Shown here piece by piece: positions 52,290 to 62,024 of a stretch of 64,000 nt of DNA (the first letter of the stretch is position 1; each line of letters opens with the position of its first letter). Both the position numbers and the translations under genes were made by a program. This stretch comes from Hyphomicrobiales bacterium (GTDB lineage: Bacteria; Pseudomonadota; Alphaproteobacteria; Rhizobiales; Rhizobiaceae): contig UCFC01000023.1 of NCBI GenBank assembly GCA_900471515.1, positions 1 to 64,000 on the forward strand, written 5' to 3'. The notes beneath the pieces are model-generated. The model was given only the letters and a program-made list of their open reading frames with translations, did not search any database and had not been told where the DNA came from.

Positions 52290-53933
52290 CTACTCGCGCT
52301 CCATCATCCCGCGCTGGGCGGTGAGTATCCAGACGAGACCCTCCGGGCGGAAATCGACATCGACAGTGCCGCGGAAAGCCGAAGCGGCATGCGCCTTGAT
52401 GACGGTGGTGCCGAAACCGGTGCGTGCCGGCGGTTTGACCGGTGGGCCGCCGCTTTCAGTCCAGGTGAAACGCAGCATGTCGTCTTCTATCGGCTGCCAT
52501 TCGAAGCGCACACGACCCTGTGGCACGGAGAGCGCGCCGTATTTTACCGAATTGGTGGCGAGCTCGTGCAGCGCCAGGCCGAGATTCTGCACGGCGTCGG
52601 GCTTGAGGATAAAGTCGGCGCCATCGATTTCCACCTGCTCGCGGGCCTGCGGGAAAGCCTGGAGATGTATATCGATGACACGATGCAGCGAGACCCCGGA
52701 CCATTGTTCGCCCGTCAGCAGCTCGATCGAACGTACAAGCCCTTCAAGGCGATGGGCGACAGCCAGCCGGAATGTCTCGACGCTGTCGGATTGTTTGGAA
52801 AGTTGGCGCATCATCGCGAGAACGAGCGTCAGCAGGTTCTTGGTGCGATGAACCAGCTCATGCATGACGAAGCGCAGCCGGTCTTCGCTCTGGCTGCGAT
52901 CGAAAGAGGCGTTGGAAAGCGCGATCGCCACCTGATTGGCCTCGATGACGCTGGTTTCGACCGGCGAGACGATATGGCCGTCGCCGAGCCGGTTCGCCAT
53001 GTCGGCGATCTCGCGGATCGTGGAGCGGACCTGGCGGCCGACGGCATAGGTGGCGAGCACGGCAACCAGCAGCAGCACGAGGCCGCCGATCAGCAGGAAG
53101 CGCCAGGTGCTGAGGATCGGCGCCTGTGCGGTGGCGATCGGTCCCCATACGACGGTCTTCCAGGACCAGCCGGGAATCTGCGCATAACCCAGCAGGGCAT
53201 GCGGGAGAATATCGCTGTCTTCGAAGACGCCGCTTGAGGCGACGAGCGAAGGCAGGATGCGCGGGTCGAAAGGTTCGCCCGGCTGCAGATTGGCAGGGCC
53301 GCGGCTTGCTACGACATGGCCGCCCTGATCGATCACCGCCGCCGACCAGCCGGAGGCAAGGCCCTCCGTGGTGACGAGTTTGGCGAGGTCGTTCGCATTC
53401 TGGGTAATGATCAATGCGGCGACAGGATCTTCGTCTCGCGGCAGGGTGACGTTATAGACCCACATGCCGCTCGTTACGCCCTTGAAGACATCGGAGGCTT
53501 CGATACGGCCGGACTTCATCGCCGCTTCGAGAGCCGCGATGTTCGTCGTCTTGCCAAGCAGCGTGCCGAAGGGACGACGGGTGTTCAGAAACTGCTGTCC
53601 GGTCCTGTCGACGGCGATGACATAAAGCGTATCGCCGCGCAGCGCTGTTTCGGTGCGATTGTAGAAAGATTCGTAGTCGCCGCTTTCCAGCTCCGGCGAG
53701 GAGGACAGCAGGCGCAGCGTCGTCGCCATATCCTGCAGCTGACGGTCGATCGTGCGTGAGAGGGCGAGTGCATCCTGCGCGGTTTCGCGCTTGAGCGTAG
53801 ATCGCTGGTTGTCTTCCAGCTGCATCAGCAGGAGGGCGACGAAAGCGAAGATCGGCAGCGCGATCGCCACGGCCATGGCGACGAGATAGGTTCCGATCGA
53901 AGCTTTCGGAAAAAGACGTGCGGCGAACCTCAT
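52290..53933 (-). CDS. HWE/HisKA_2-type sensor histidine kinase
   Basis: A 547-residue membrane kinase. TM1 is at about residues 15-37, a periplasmic sensor (Cache-like) at 40-275, TM2 at 277-298 and a HAMP-like linker to about 325. The phosphoacceptor is in HELVHRTKNLLTLV (His362), followed by LALHELATNSVKYGAL (N box) and GFGTTVI in the ATPase part. The family is common in Rhizobiales and usually regulates stress or second-messenger outputs. No response regulator is adjacent, so the partner is elsewhere. Confidence 0.9.
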   Translation of the reverse strand: MRFAARLFPKASIGTYLVAMAVAIALPIFAFVALLLMQLEDNQRSTLKRETAQDALALSRTIDRQLQDMATTLRLLSSSPELESGDYESFYNRTETALRGDTLYVIAVDRTGQQFLNTRRPFGTLLGKTTNIAALEAAMKSGRIEASDVFKGVTSGMWVYNVTLPRDEDPVAALIITQNANDLAKLVTTEGLASGWSAAVIDQGGHVVASRGPANLQPGEPFDPRILPSLVASSGVFEDSDILPHALLGYAQIPGWSWKTVVWGPIATAQAPILSTWRFLLIGGLVLLLVAVLATYAVGRQVRSTIREIADMANRLGDGHIVSPVETSVIEANQVAIALSNASFDRSQSEDRLRFVMHELVHRTKNLLTLVLAMMRQLSKQSDSVETFRLAVAHRLEGLVRSIELLTGEQWSGVSLHRVIDIHLQAFPQAREQVEIDGADFILKPDAVQNLGLALHELATNSVKYGALSVPQGRVRFEWQPIEDDMLRFTWTESGGPPVKPPARTGFGTTVIKAHAASAFRGTVDVDFRPEGLVWILTAQRGMMERE

Positions 53934-54141
53934 CGATGTCGCCTCCGGACTGCCGGGCCTTGATGCTGGGGAAGCTCGGTTTCGCAGGGTCTAACGAAAG
54001 CAAGAATCCGCATCAATCGCCAACGCCCTCACATTCGTATCGCCCAATAGCCCGCTATCAAAGCAGGGTCATGTTAGGGGCCGGGGCATTGCGTTGCAAC
54101 CTACTAAAATAGTCAGGTGCAAAATCGTCGATTTTTATGGG

Positions 54142-55215
54142 TTATCCTGCGTCGGCGAAGCGCTGCAGCCGGAAGGGGCCGAGGCTTTCGTCACCCTGGC
54201 CTGACACAAGTTCGTCGGCAGCAAGCAGGCCCGCAAGCGGAGCAAGCGTAACGCCGGAGTGCATCACCGCGGCATAGAGACCGGGCAGGCCGGCATTTCC
54301 GATGATGGGAAAACCGTCAGCCGGTGTCGGGCGATAGCCGACGGTGAAGAAATCGAGTTTCAGATCGGCATTGTCGATGAGGGTCGCCTTTACACGGGCG
54401 AAGAGGTCCGCCGCACTTGCCCGATGATCTTCGCCGGGATCGCCGCCGGCGAAATCCGAGCCGGCGATGATCCGGCCTTCCGCCGTCTGGCGCATGTGCA
54501 GATGCGGCGTCATGACGAGGCCGTTCAAGCGTTTCGAGACAGGGCGGGAATGCACGATCAGGCCGGCCGGGGTGGAGAGCGGCAATGTCACTCCCGCCGA
54601 GGCTGCGATCGGAACCGAACCTGCGCCTGCGGCCAGCACGACATGATCGGCTTCAAGCACGCCTTCCGATGTCACGGCGCCGACGATTCGTCCGGCGCTC
54701 TGCAGCAGTCCGTTGACCGTGGCATGAACGAACGCGGCGCCGCGCGCTTCGGCATCCGCAAGCAGCAAACGCGCGGCGGCGACAGGCTCGACCGCGCCTT
54801 CTTCTGCCACATGGAGGGCGAAATCGGGATATTCGCCAAGGCCGGGTTCGAGCAGTGCGCTTTCTTCCCGGTTCAGCCGGCTGATGCCGTAGCCCCACCG
54901 GCCGTACTCATCGGCATAGGTTTCAAGATCGGCTGCCGGCATATCCCAGGAGAGGCTGCCGCACCAGGCGAGCGGCAGGCCGGGCAGTTCGCGGGCCAGC
55001 CGTTTCCACTCGGCCATCGCCCGGCGGCGGAAATGGAAATAGAATTCGGGATTGCCCCAGCTGGCGTTGATCCAGGCGAAGGAGCAAGGCGTCGCCACGC
55101 CGCCGCGTTCTTCGCCAATGACGGTGACTGCTGCGCCCTTGCGAGCGAGATGCCACGCAATCGAGGCGCCGATGATGCCGGCGCCGACGATGATCACATG
55201 CCGTTTCGCTGCCAT
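54142..55215 (-). CDS. FAD-dependent oxidoreductase of the D-amino acid/sarcosine oxidase family
   Basis: A 357-residue DAO-family enzyme with the N-terminal FAD motif HVIIVGAGIIGASIAWHLARKGAAVTVI, the middle part VLAAGAGSVPIAAS and the C-terminal YRPTPADGFPIIGNAGLPGLYAAVMHSGVTLAPLAG. It oxidises an amino acid or N-methyl amino acid. Substrate unknown. It is separated by 26 bp from the TPR gene. GGAGGCGGCG lies upstream of the ATG. Confidence 0.9.
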   Translation of the reverse strand: MAAKRHVIIVGAGIIGASIAWHLARKGAAVTVIGEERGGVATPCSFAWINASWGNPEFYFHFRRRAMAEWKRLARELPGLPLAWCGSLSWDMPAADLETYADEYGRWGYGISRLNREESALLEPGLGEYPDFALHVAEEGAVEPVAAARLLLADAEARGAAFVHATVNGLLQSAGRIVGAVTSEGVLEADHVVLAAGAGSVPIAASAGVTLPLSTPAGLIVHSRPVSKRLNGLVMTPHLHMRQTAEGRIIAGSDFAGGDPGEDHRASAADLFARVKATLIDNADLKLDFFTVGYRPTPADGFPIIGNAGLPGLYAAVMHSGVTLAPLAGLLAADELVSGQGDESLGPFRLQRFADAG

Positions 55216-55241
55216 CGTCGCCGCCTCTTGCCAATCATCCG

Positions 55242-56108
55242 TCAGCCGGTGGTGCCGCCGACACGGGCAAGTCCATCCCGGGCGGGCTGGTACTTCGGAT
55301 CGAGGCCGACAGCATGGCGATAGGAGCGGATCGCCTTGTCCTTCTCGCCGCGGCGCTCGTAGACGAGAGCCTGGTTTGCCCAGGATTCGGCGAGGTTGCC
55401 GTTGAGTTCGATCGCGTGGTTGAAGTCGGCGAACGCGTTGTCGTCGTCATTCAGGGCGATATAGGAAATACCGCGGCCGTTATAGGGTTCGGGCGAATTC
55501 GGCGAGAGCGAGATCGCCTTGGAGAAATCGTCGATCGCCTTATCCTGCTGATTGCGCTTCTGATAGATCAGGCCGCGATTGTGATAGGCGCGACCATCCG
55601 TCGTGCCGAGCTGGATCGCGCGTGAGAAATCGTTGAAGGCCTGATCGTCCTGGCCGGCCATGCGGTAGACGTTGCCGCGGCCGATATAGGCGACATCATA
55701 ACTCGGATTGATCTGCAGGGCGGCATTGTAATCGGCGATCGCCTGCGGCTGCTGGCCCATGTTGCGATAGACCAGCGCGCGGTTGGCATAGGCCTGGAAG
55801 AAGCGCGGGTTGAGCTGCAGCGCGGTGTTGAAGTCGTCGAGCGCCTTGCGGAATTCGCCGGCGCGGCCGTAAGCCGAGCCGCGGACATTGTAGCCCTCTG
55901 GATCGCGCGGATTGGCGTTGATGACCGCCGTCAGCGATGCGATGTTTTCCTGGGAGCCTTGCGCCTTGTCGATGCGGATCACGGCATCGGATGTATTGGT
56001 CGTTTCGCAGCCGGCAAGGCCAAGCGCAGCGGCAAGCGCCAGCGAGGCAAGTATGACGGATTTCTGCGAACGCAAGGAGCGGGACGGATAGAAGTTCATG
56101 ACAGCCAT
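55242..56108 (-). CDS. TPR-repeat lipoprotein
   Basis: A 288-residue exported protein with a lipobox LAGC near residue 33. About six to seven tetratricopeptide repeats of 34 residues follow (GYNVRGSAYGRAGEFRKAL, AYANRALVYRNMGQQPQAI, AYHNRGLIYQKRNQQDKAI and similar). TPR domains are protein-binding scaffolds; membership of the outer-membrane or inner-membrane lipoproteins cannot be told. ATG 56108 is preferred, ATG 56099 is an alternative. Confidence 0.9.
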   Translation of the reverse strand: MAVMNFYPSRSLRSQKSVILASLALAAALGLAGCETTNTSDAVIRIDKAQGSQENIASLTAVINANPRDPEGYNVRGSAYGRAGEFRKALDDFNTALQLNPRFFQAYANRALVYRNMGQQPQAIADYNAALQINPSYDVAYIGRGNVYRMAGQDDQAFNDFSRAIQLGTTDGRAYHNRGLIYQKRNQQDKAIDDFSKAISLSPNSPEPYNGRGISYIALNDDDNAFADFNHAIELNGNLAESWANQALVYERRGEKDKAIRSYRHAVGLDPKYQPARDGLARVGGTTG

Positions 56109-56246
56109 TCGGGCTCGCTTTCCCCATGCATCATATCCGGCGAGGCGGATATGCAATCTTCAGCGGCAAACTAAAAAGGCGGCGGCGAAACCTATCGCCC
56201 CCGCCACACATGCATCTGAAAACGTCGAAAAAACGACGGCACCGCC

Positions 56247-56459
56247 TTAGCGTGCAACCAGACCTTCACGCTGAGCGCGCTTGCGGGCCAGCTTGCGAAC
56301 ACGACGAACAGCCTCGGCCTTTTCGCGAGCACGCTTCTGCGACGGCTTTTCGTAGTAGTCGCGCATCTTCATTTCGCGGAAAATGCCTTCGCGCTGCATC
56401 TTCTTCTTGAGAGCGCGGAGAGCCTGGTCGACATTGTTATCGCGGACAAGTACCTGCAC
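56247..56459 (-). CDS. rpsU: 30S ribosomal protein S21 (bS21)
   Basis: A 70-residue basic ribosomal protein beginning [20 protein letters not shown] and ending [14 protein letters not shown] 56459 is the family start, after AAAGGAA; a further GTG at 56468 would add three residues. The downstream region contains CGTCG/CGACG around a T6 loop followed by TTTT, a weak terminator. bS21 joins the small subunit near the anti-Shine-Dalgarno region. Confidence 0.95.
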   Translation of the reverse strand: MQVLVRDNNVDQALRALKKKMQREGIFREMKMRDYYEKPSQKRAREKAEAVRRVRKLARKRAQREGLVAR

Positions 56460-56638
56460 GAGAATCACGTTCCTTTGGTTTGGTTGATGCCGAAAGGCGG
56501 CGCAGCGCCTCGGGCAAAAAAATAACGTTCGCGCGGCCGCAGCCTTGCGATTGGTGATGCGGGATACCAGATCGACGGAATGAAGTCCATACGGGATATG
56601 CGATCGGGCTGAAAAATCCCGTGAATGCCCTTGCGACG

Positions 56639-58267
56639 CTAGGAATGCGCCGTCTCGGTCCTGGTTTCGTCCAGGGCGGCGATTGCTTCCTTCAGCGCGG
56701 CGATGACGCGGGAGCGGTCGGCCGGCTCAAGCCGCGCCATGTCCAGATGCAGGTCGAGGCCCGCCAGGTGTTCGCTCAAAACGCGGCTCTTGTGATCGGC
56801 GCCCAGCATCAGCCCGTCCACGGCGTAGGGTACGATCTCCCGCTGGATGCCCTTCATGGTGATCGGCGGCAGGGGGTGGGCATCGACGATATCCTTCACC
56901 AGCGCGTAGGTTTCGTAGCTGATGACGATCTCGCCGCCCTGGGCGATCGATTGCAGGCGCGCGGCCAGGTTCGCTTCGGCGCCGATGATCGTATAGTCCA
57001 TGCGGTCGCTGCTGCCGAAATTGCCGACATTGCAATAGCCGCTGTTGATGCCCATGCGCACTACGAAGGGTTCTTCGGTGCCGTTCCGGCGCCATCTCTC
57101 CTTCAATTCGCCGAGCCGGCGCTGCATGTCTACGGCCATGCGCAGGCAGGCCTTGGCATCTTCCTCCGCTCCCTTGGTTTCCGGGTCACCGAAGAAGACG
57201 AGCATGGCATCGCCGATGAACTTGTCCACCGTGCCGCCGTGTTTGAGCGCGATCGTGGACATTTCGGTCAGATATTCGTTCAGCATTTCCGTCAGCGCTT
57301 CCGGCTGCAGGCGCTCGGTCGTGGCGGTGAAATCCTTGATGTCGGAGAAGAAGATCGTCAGGCGCTTTCGCTCGGTATGGACGACCACGTCCTTCTGTCC
57401 GCTGAAGATGCTCTTGTAGATCTGCGGCGAGAGATAGCGCGAAATCTTCAGGGAAACGCTGGCGAGGAACTCGTTTGCAGCCTCGAGATCGCGGTTTGCG
57501 CTGTGGATGATGCGCGTCTGCTGGCGCTGCAGAACGACGAAGCTGATGCCGATGATGGCGACGAAGAGGAAGTAGCAGAGCAGATATTTGAACGCGAGGA
57601 CGTTGCTCGCATAGGGCTGGCGGATGATGACTTCCTGGATGCCGCGCACGTCGCCTACCTTCCAGTCCTTTTTCGGGCTTTCAGGGTGCGTATTGTGACA
57701 GGCGACGCAGGCCTGGCCCATGATCACGGGCGTGATGAGCCGCAGCGTATCGGTAAACCCGACACGGGTGAGATCGGTCAGAGTCTGGCTCGAATTGGCG
57801 CGCAGGGATGCGAGCGAGGCCGTCTCGAAACCGTCGAGATCGTGGGGTGCGCGATTCCTGAAAGGCAGGTCGGAGAGGAAACGATAGGTGATGTTGGCCT
57901 GCTGTTCCTTGATGACGTCGCCGAGTTCCAGCGAAAGCGTGGCGGGCAGCGGTATGGCGCCTGGAATATTGGCATAATTGTGCGAGACGACCGTGCTGCT
58001 GACGTCGCCCGCCTGATGGGCGGCGAGCACCCGGCCGACGACATTTGCCGAATAGTAGGAGCGTATGCTGGTTACGAGCGAACTCATGTCCCGCGCCTGC
58101 CGGCGCAGGGCGCTCTCGGACAGATCGCTGATGTCGAGCCAGACGGCGAGCGGCAGCCCGGCCAGCATCGCCAGCACGACGGCGATCAGCCAATAGCCGC
58201 TTCTGCGGGCAGCCGAGGCCGCATTTTGCGCAGTTGTTGCCGTGGTTGCTCCTTGCGGATCTGCCAT
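56639..58267 (-). CDS. Class III adenylate cyclase with periplasmic c-heme (DUF3365) sensor
   Basis: A 542-residue membrane cyclase. TM1 is at about residues 25-43. The periplasmic DUF3365 region (residues 60-220) has one c-type heme motif, [17 protein letters not shown] at 187-203, and TM2 is at 226-247. The catalytic domain has the metal Asp residues in [13 protein letters not shown] and [14 protein letters not shown], and the transition-state Asn-Arg in [11 protein letters not shown]. It should make cAMP in answer to redox state or gas ligand. It is divergent from a second cyclase at 58578. Confidence 0.9.
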   Translation of the reverse strand: MADPQGATTATTAQNAASAARRSGYWLIAVVLAMLAGLPLAVWLDISDLSESALRRQARDMSSLVTSIRSYYSANVVGRVLAAHQAGDVSSTVVSHNYANIPGAIPLPATLSLELGDVIKEQQANITYRFLSDLPFRNRAPHDLDGFETASLASLRANSSQTLTDLTRVGFTDTLRLITPVIMGQACVACHNTHPESPKKDWKVGDVRGIQEVIIRQPYASNVLAFKYLLCYFLFVAIIGISFVVLQRQQTRIIHSANRDLEAANEFLASVSLKISRYLSPQIYKSIFSGQKDVVVHTERKRLTIFFSDIKDFTATTERLQPEALTEMLNEYLTEMSTIALKHGGTVDKFIGDAMLVFFGDPETKGAEEDAKACLRMAVDMQRRLGELKERWRRNGTEEPFVVRMGINSGYCNVGNFGSSDRMDYTIIGAEANLAARLQSIAQGGEIVISYETYALVKDIVDAHPLPPITMKGIQREIVPYAVDGLMLGADHKSRVLSEHLAGLDLHLDMARLEPADRSRVIAALKEAIAALDETRTETAHS

Positions 58268-58577
58268 GGCTCATCCCCTCGAGATCGATCGAATTGTTAA
58301 CGTCCCCAAAGAGACAGAACCATTTCGCCGCACGCGCGGCAAGACCGGTGCTCAACGGTCGAGCCGAAAGCCAGGACCAAATCTGGACGTAATTCCAGCC
58401 GTGTTGCAGCTGCATCGCAGCGACGATGCCCGGCCGGCGCCGATCGCAGGATTCTGCAGCGCCTCCTTTTTGTTTTTCAGCTTGTGAACATGAGCGAATG
58501 GTCTTTGGCTTCAAACAGGCGTAGCCTGCCCGCAACGGGATGGCTCCCGGAGCCGGCTCGAGGGGAGGCGGGACCGC
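58268..58577. other. Intergenic region between two divergent adenylate cyclase genes
   Basis: The 310 bases hold no supported gene, RNA or clear operator. The short open frames are not preceded by good SD sites and show no recognisable family. Divergent promoters for the two cyclase genes must lie here. Confidence 0.6.
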
Positions 58578-60749
58578 ATGACGCGATTGCAGCAGATCGG
58601 TGTGCTGATCGGCCTGACCATTGTGGCCGCGCTTACTATGTTCCGGGCAGGCGATCCGCCCGTGCTGAGGCAGGTCCGCGACGTTACCTTCGACGAGTAT
58701 CAGCGCATCGTGCCGCGCCGCTTCGAGGCGATGCCGGTCCGCGTGGTCGATATCGACGAGGCTTCCCTGCGGGAGTTCGGGCAGTGGCCGTGGCCGCGCG
58801 ACAGGCTGGCCATGCTGGTCGATCGTCTCTCCGGGATGGGCGCGGCGGCCATCGCCTTTGACGTCATCTTCGCCGAGCCCGACCGGATGTCCCCACGCAA
58901 CGTCCTTCGGGAGGTGGAAGGGATCGATCCGTCGCTGGCAGCGCAATTGCCCGACAACGACGCGATCTTTGCACAATCGATCGAAGGAAAGCCCGTGGTT
59001 CTCGGCTTCGGCCTTTCCAATGCGGGCAACTACAAGCCGCCGGTAAAGGCGGGATTCGCCTTTACCGGCGAAAGCCCGCTCAGCGCACCTCCGCATCTTG
59101 ACGCTTCGACCCCGCTCCGACCGGGGCTGGAGGCGAATGCCGCAGGGCTTGGCCATGTCAGCCTCAATCCCGGCAGTCCCTCATCCGTCGTGCGCGCGGT
59201 GCCGTTGTTCCTCAGCGACGGCGAGCAGTTTTATCCCAATCTTGCGATCGAGGCGTTGCGTGTCGCGCAGGGTGCCTCGACCTATCTACTGGCTGGGGCG
59301 CCCGACCGGGCGGGGATCATCACCTCCGCGAAGATCGGCGATTTCATCGTTCCGCTGACGGCTGCCGGGGAGATCTGGCTCTATGTGACGCCGAACCGGG
59401 CAGAGCGTTATGTCTCGGCCGGAAAGCTGCTTGCCGCCGGCGGAGTGGCTCCCGATGTCGCCGCGCAGATCGAAGGCAGCATCATCTTCATTGGCACCTC
59501 GGCAGTCGGGCTACAGGATATTCGCACCACCGCGCTCGGCGAAAACGTGCCGGGTGTTTCGCTGCAGGCGCAGACTGTCGAGCAGATCCTTTCCGGCCGC
59601 TACCTGTCGCGGCCGGACTGGGCCGACGGGCTGGAGATCGTCTCTATTGCCGTGCTCGGCCTCCTGCTCGTCATCATCACCACCTTCGTCAGCCCGGCCG
59701 TGGCGCTGGTCTGCGGCCTGGCAATCACCGCGATGGCGCTTGCCGCCTCGTGGTTCAGCTTTCTCTATGCCGGCCTGCTCTTCGATCCGCTGGCGCCGAT
59801 CGTCAGCGGTTCCATCACGCATTTTGCAGCAACATCTTTCCGCATCCTTGTCATAGACCGGGAGCGGCGGGAGGTGCGGCGCGCTTTCGGCCACTATCTT
59901 TCCCCCTCGCTGCTGCACCGGATCGAACACACGCCCGACGCGCTGAAGCTCGGCGGAGACGAGCGCGAGCTGACCATGATGTTCGTCGATGTGCGCAATT
60001 TCACCGAGATTAGCGAAAGACTGACGCCGATTGCCGTCGTCCAGTTCTTGAATACGCTGCTCGATGCGCTCAGCCGTCATGTCGTGGGGAACGAGGGAAC
60101 GCTCGACAAGTTCATCGGTGATTCCATCATGGCTTTCTGGAATGCCCCGGTCGATGTTTCGGACCATGCGGCCAAGGCGCTCCAGGCGGCGCTTGCCATG
60201 CGCGAGACGCTCGCCGAACTCAACGCTCGAGATGCTTTCGGCTTCGGCAGCGGCCGACAGGTGAGGATCGGCATCGGCATCCATACCGGCCTTGCCTGTG
60301 TCGGCAACATGGGCGCGAAGACACGCTTCAACTATTCGGCGGTCGGCGATGCCGTGAATGTCGCGGCGCGCATCGAATCCTGCTGCAAGGACGTCGGGTT
60401 TGATATCCTCATCTCCGACAGCACGGCGCGGGCGCAGAACGGGGCGGCGCTTCTGGAGGCTGGCGCTGTTCCGCTCAAGGGAAAGAGCAGCCGGACGCAG
60501 ATCTTCGCCGTGGTCGGCGACGAGAAGGTCGCGGCCTCGCCGGAATTCGGCGCCCTGCATCTCGCCCATGAGGAGGTGATGGGCGCCTTGCGCGAGCGTT
60601 CGAGAAACAGCCGCAAGCTGATCGGCGCAGCCAGGCTTGCCGGGCTACAGGTGCTGCCCGGTCTCACGGAATTCTACGAGAGCATTTCGGGGAGGAACGA
60701 TCATTTCCGGGAGGAGATCGGCCTGCCGGAAAAGCGTGCCGTCGAATAG
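58578..60749 (+). CDS. CHASE2-domain class III adenylate/guanylate cyclase
   Basis: A 723-residue membrane protein. One TM at about residues 5-23, an extracytoplasmic CHASE2 domain at 30-330 (VVDIDEASLREFGQWPWPR, FDVIFAEPD), then three hydrophobic helices (about 345-425) and a catalytic domain from 465. Metal Asp residues are in MMFVDVRNFTEISE and KFIGDSIMAFWNAP, and the Asn-Arg pair in VGDAVNVAARIES. It responds to an unknown periplasmic signal and should make cAMP. A weak SD precedes ATG 58578. FecR gene converges four bases away. Confidence 0.92.
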   Translation: MTRLQQIGVLIGLTIVAALTMFRAGDPPVLRQVRDVTFDEYQRIVPRRFEAMPVRVVDIDEASLREFGQWPWPRDRLAMLVDRLSGMGAAAIAFDVIFAEPDRMSPRNVLREVEGIDPSLAAQLPDNDAIFAQSIEGKPVVLGFGLSNAGNYKPPVKAGFAFTGESPLSAPPHLDASTPLRPGLEANAAGLGHVSLNPGSPSSVVRAVPLFLSDGEQFYPNLAIEALRVAQGASTYLLAGAPDRAGIITSAKIGDFIVPLTAAGEIWLYVTPNRAERYVSAGKLLAAGGVAPDVAAQIEGSIIFIGTSAVGLQDIRTTALGENVPGVSLQAQTVEQILSGRYLSRPDWADGLEIVSIAVLGLLLVIITTFVSPAVALVCGLAITAMALAASWFSFLYAGLLFDPLAPIVSGSITHFAATSFRILVIDRERREVRRAFGHYLSPSLLHRIEHTPDALKLGGDERELTMMFVDVRNFTEISERLTPIAVVQFLNTLLDALSRHVVGNEGTLDKFIGDSIMAFWNAPVDVSDHAAKALQAALAMRETLAELNARDAFGFGSGRQVRIGIGIHTGLACVGNMGAKTRFNYSAVGDAVNVAARIESCCKDVGFDILISDSTARAQNGAALLEAGAVPLKGKSSRTQIFAVVGDEKVAASPEFGALHLAHEEVMGALRERSRNSRKLIGAARLAGLQVLPGLTEFYESISGRNDHFREEIGLPEKRAVE

Positions 60750-60753
60750 TCGC

Positions 60754-61785
60754 TCAGCGACTGCGGTCCCGGCTTCCGTTTCCGCCCCATCCGCGATTTC
60801 GGCCCTGATCCCGATCATGGTCGCGATCCCCGCCTCCTGCGACGCCCGGCTTGCCAGGTGCGTGGTGCCGGTGGTCCGGTTTTCCGTAACCGTCATGGTG
60901 GTGGTTTCGGTCGTGCTTATCCTTCCAGCCACGATTGTCATGTTTGTCGTGCCAGCCGCCTTTCGGCTTGTCATGATGCGGCTTGTCATGGTGCGGCTTT
61001 TCCGGTCGCTGCTTTGGCGGATCATCCTGTTTCTGGGGCTGCTGCCGGGGCTGTGGGGCGGGCTCCGGTGCCTGTGGTTCCCGGCGTAGACGGTCCTTGC
61101 GCTCCGGCTCAACAGAGGCCATCCGGCAGCCGCCGAGCAGGCCGAGGCCGCCCGTCAAACTCTGATTGCCGGAGAGGAAGGGAAGGGCGCGCTGATTGCC
61201 CAATGTCTGCAGCACCCTGGTGTTGACAGGTCGTGCATCCGTCATATTGCCGTTCGGCCGTGCAATGACGCAATCGCAACGCTGCTGTAATTGCCGGCAG
61301 CCGCCCGGACCGCAGAAACTCGCCGCGCCGTTCAGCAATACGACGGCCGTCGTGCCGTCAGGGCCGACATAAAAATCGAAAGCCGTGCCGCGCACGCCGA
61401 TCGTGCCGGCCGGGGTCTGGATCTGATAGGCGGAGGATTTCGAATTGCCGCTCACCCAGCGGAACGTGCCTTTGGCGGCCTTGATGGAGAGGCGTCTGAC
61501 GGAGTCGGAATCGTCGAAGACATATTTGTCGATCACGACCGACGAACCCCAGCCGACGGCAAGCTTGGTGCCGTCACGGAAGATGAACTGGCCGAGCCCC
61601 GATTGGGAGGTGCGGATGCGCTCGTCCCGGTGGACCTCGTCATTGACGACGATCGGCCCGCCCTGTCCCGTTACTTCGGTCCTGATGAGGGTGGCCTGGC
61701 CGACGGGTTCAGCGGCGAGCGCAGGCCACGCGCCTGACAGCGCGAAGCAGATGCCGGCGATCCATAAACTGCGCCAACCCGACAT
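60754..61785 (-). CDS. FecR-domain secreted protein with His/Lys-rich tail
   Basis: A 343-residue exported protein with a signal peptide (residues 1-24, ending ALA) and a FecR-type domain (LIRTEVTGQGGPIVVND, RTSQSGLGQFIFRDGTKLAVGWGSSVVIDKYVF, YQIQTPAGTIGVRGTAFDFYV). The last 120 residues are low-complexity, rich in Pro, Gln, then His, Lys and Asp, and could bind metal. No sigma factor or TonB receptor is nearby, so this is not a classical FecR signalling unit. GGGTGGAAA supports ATG 61785. Confidence 0.82.
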   Translation of the reverse strand: MSGWRSLWIAGICFALSGAWPALAAEPVGQATLIRTEVTGQGGPIVVNDEVHRDERIRTSQSGLGQFIFRDGTKLAVGWGSSVVIDKYVFDDSDSVRRLSIKAAKGTFRWVSGNSKSSAYQIQTPAGTIGVRGTAFDFYVGPDGTTAVVLLNGAASFCGPGGCRQLQQRCDCVIARPNGNMTDARPVNTRVLQTLGNQRALPFLSGNQSLTGGLGLLGGCRMASVEPERKDRLRREPQAPEPAPQPRQQPQKQDDPPKQRPEKPHHDKPHHDKPKGGWHDKHDNRGWKDKHDRNHHHDGYGKPDHRHHAPGKPGVAGGGDRDHDRDQGRNRGWGGNGSRDRSR

Positions 61786-62024
61786 TTTCCACCCCACATG
61801 AGGGGATACTAACATTTACAGCAGGCCCGTTCTGCCTGCCCTGTTGGGTGAGAAAAGGGTTATGCCGCACCTGCGAAGGCCGATAGCGCAATGGACACGT
61901 CATGCTGCCCGTCGTGTCAAAACAAAAGCTCTTTCACGTCGCAAAAGAACCGTTGTGCCGCAATTTGATTTGCGATTTGTATGGCCACGACGAAAATGCC
62001 TTTGCCTGAAGGAGATGATGGCGG

